Shown one piece after another: positions 5,172 through 5,982 of a stretch of DNA of 5,982 nt. Position numbers and translations under genes: made by a program. The notes beneath the pieces are model-generated. The model was not told the DNA's origin, ran no database searches, and worked only from the letters and a program-made list of their open reading frames with translations. Within the stretch, counting starts at the first letter, position 1; the number at the start of each line of letters is the position of its first letter. Source of the DNA: Candidatus Babeliales bacterium (lineage in GTDB: Bacteria; Babelota; Babeliae; Babelales; Vermiphilaceae); NCBI GenBank assembly GCA_020053845.1, contig JAGVMI010000013.1, positions 1 to 5,982 of the forward strand. The letters run 5' to 3'.

Positions 5172-5982
5172 ATGAAGAACTTAATCAGCGCACTCTGCTG
5201 CACACTATTTGTCTCAGCTGCGCAGTGCATGCAAGAGCCGCAATCAGACTTGCCAAGTGCACAAGATAGAACATGCGCTGCATTTATTCCCTTTGTACAA
5301 AAAGCGCTTGCGCATATTCGCGCTGCTCCTCCTTCAAAGCCACTAGAGCAGTGCAGCACTCTAGCAGAGTGTATTGCTGCGTATAATCCTCATCCTGAAT
5401 ATTTACAAGACTTCATTGGCTATCTTAAGGAACACCCTGATGAGCCCGTGTATGGCGGTACTAATAAAGTAACGCCCGCAGTGGCAGGCCCTTATGCTTT
5501 TTGGACTAAATTTTTGGACATTAGGGGTTTGCTCGCGCATCATCAGAATCAGATGAACCCTCACCTACAATCATGCACTATGATTACTAAAATACTTAAT
5601 GATCCGCGCAATCAAGGTATGAGCGCAGCTACTATTGCATGTAAGAAAATAGCAAAGCTTAAAGAATGGTATACAGGCCTTGATCGAGACGTTACCTATC
5701 TTAGCACTGCACAGCCACCGCTTGCGCAAGACACAGTACAAAAAATAGTGCATGAGCGTGATGCTATTAAGGAAGTGCTTAATACCGCACTGCGCTTAAT
5801 AGCTACGCAAAACGCGCCAGATGCTCAACCCCACGTTCAAGCATCCTCAGATCCTCAAGAAGAATCATCCTCCGCTTCAGCATTGTGCTTTATCTTGGGC
5901 AAGTGGATAAGCGTAGCTCTATTGGTAAATGGTGCTATTGGATTGCTTTATGAGGCTTGTGCACCTGATGAAATACAAGTAC
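5172..5982 (+). CDS. Gene H (partial, runs off the window): secreted protein with helical ectodomain and C-terminal membrane helix
   Basis: An open frame of 270 codons with no stop before the window edge; I translated it directly. The ATG at 5172 is two bases after gene G's stop. The Shine-Dalgarno match is weak (only A/G-rich AAAGACAAGAA nearby), so translation is probably coupled to gene G. Residues 1-19 form a signal peptide, likely cut at AAQC|MQE. The ectodomain has helical segments (33-50, 64-88, 104-145, 151-170, 185-212), then an Ala/Ser/Glu-rich linker. A membrane helix follows at about 237-260 (ILGKWISVALLVNGAIGLLY). This repeats the layout of genes E and G. Residues 71-88 (YNPHPEYLQDFIGYLKEH) share spacing with gene D's 55-72 and loosely with the ACTPS helix of E and G. 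It may be a distant family member; the tail length is unknown. Confidence 0.88.
   Translation, partial: MKNLISALCCTLFVSAAQCMQEPQSDLPSAQDRTCAAFIPFVQKALAHIRAAPPSKPLEQCSTLAECIAAYNPHPEYLQDFIGYLKEHPDEPVYGGTNKVTPAVAGPYAFWTKFLDIRGLLAHHQNQMNPHLQSCTMITKILNDPRNQGMSAATIACKKIAKLKEWYTGLDRDVTYLSTAQPPLAQDTVQKIVHERDAIKEVLNTALRLIATQNAPDAQPHVQASSDPQEESSSASALCFILGKWISVALLVNGAIGLLYEACAPDEIQV

Overview
The window is a compact, single-strand (+) block of eight consecutive protein genes (called A to H here) covering nearly all 5,982 bases. None belongs to a family I can name. All eight begin with a Sec-type signal peptide: a short basic or polar start, 10-15 hydrophobic residues, then a small residue or Cys at the likely cleavage point. 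Beyond that they are predicted mostly alpha-helical, 99 to 335 residues long. No RNA gene, mobile element, CRISPR array, enzyme or housekeeping marker is visible, and I see no convincing promoter or terminator inside the block. 

Layout: A (40-1035) is a secreted helical protein with a probable internal duplication and a Pro-rich linker. B (1045-1485) is a small secreted coiled-coil-like protein that seems to have lost its C-terminus to a frameshift; its likely continuation lies at 1486-1610 in another frame. C (1648-2526) has a C-terminal membrane helix and a His-rich tail. D (2559-3008) is a short secreted protein without a membrane helix. E (3026-3865) and G (4162-5169) are clear paralogues with an N-terminal signal, a helical ectodomain and one transmembrane helix near the C-terminus. 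F (3862-4161) is a 99-residue secreted basic protein between them. H (5172 to the window end) has the same architecture as E and G and runs off the edge. The 39 bases before A hold its ribosome binding site and have stops in all three forward frames, so any upstream gene ends at or before about base 37.

Genes A to H lie in one direction with gaps of 9, 162 (37 if B's continuation is counted), 32, 17, -4, 0 and 2 bases, so they probably form one operon or part of one. E-F overlap as ATGA, F-G abut as TAAATG, and G-H are 2 bases apart, which suggests translational coupling. 

Organism: a Gram-negative-type bacterium of moderately low GC. Runs of tandem, fast-diverging, signal-peptide-bearing helical proteins without recognisable domains resemble what is known from host-dependent bacteria of protists, for example Candidatus Dependentiae (TM6/Babeliae). 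That assignment is inference from style only, since no marker gene is present. The likely collective role is an envelope- or host-facing set of lineage-specific proteins. E, G, C and H would be anchored in the inner membrane with most of the protein outside the cytoplasm, while A, B, D and F would be released into the periplasm or beyond.
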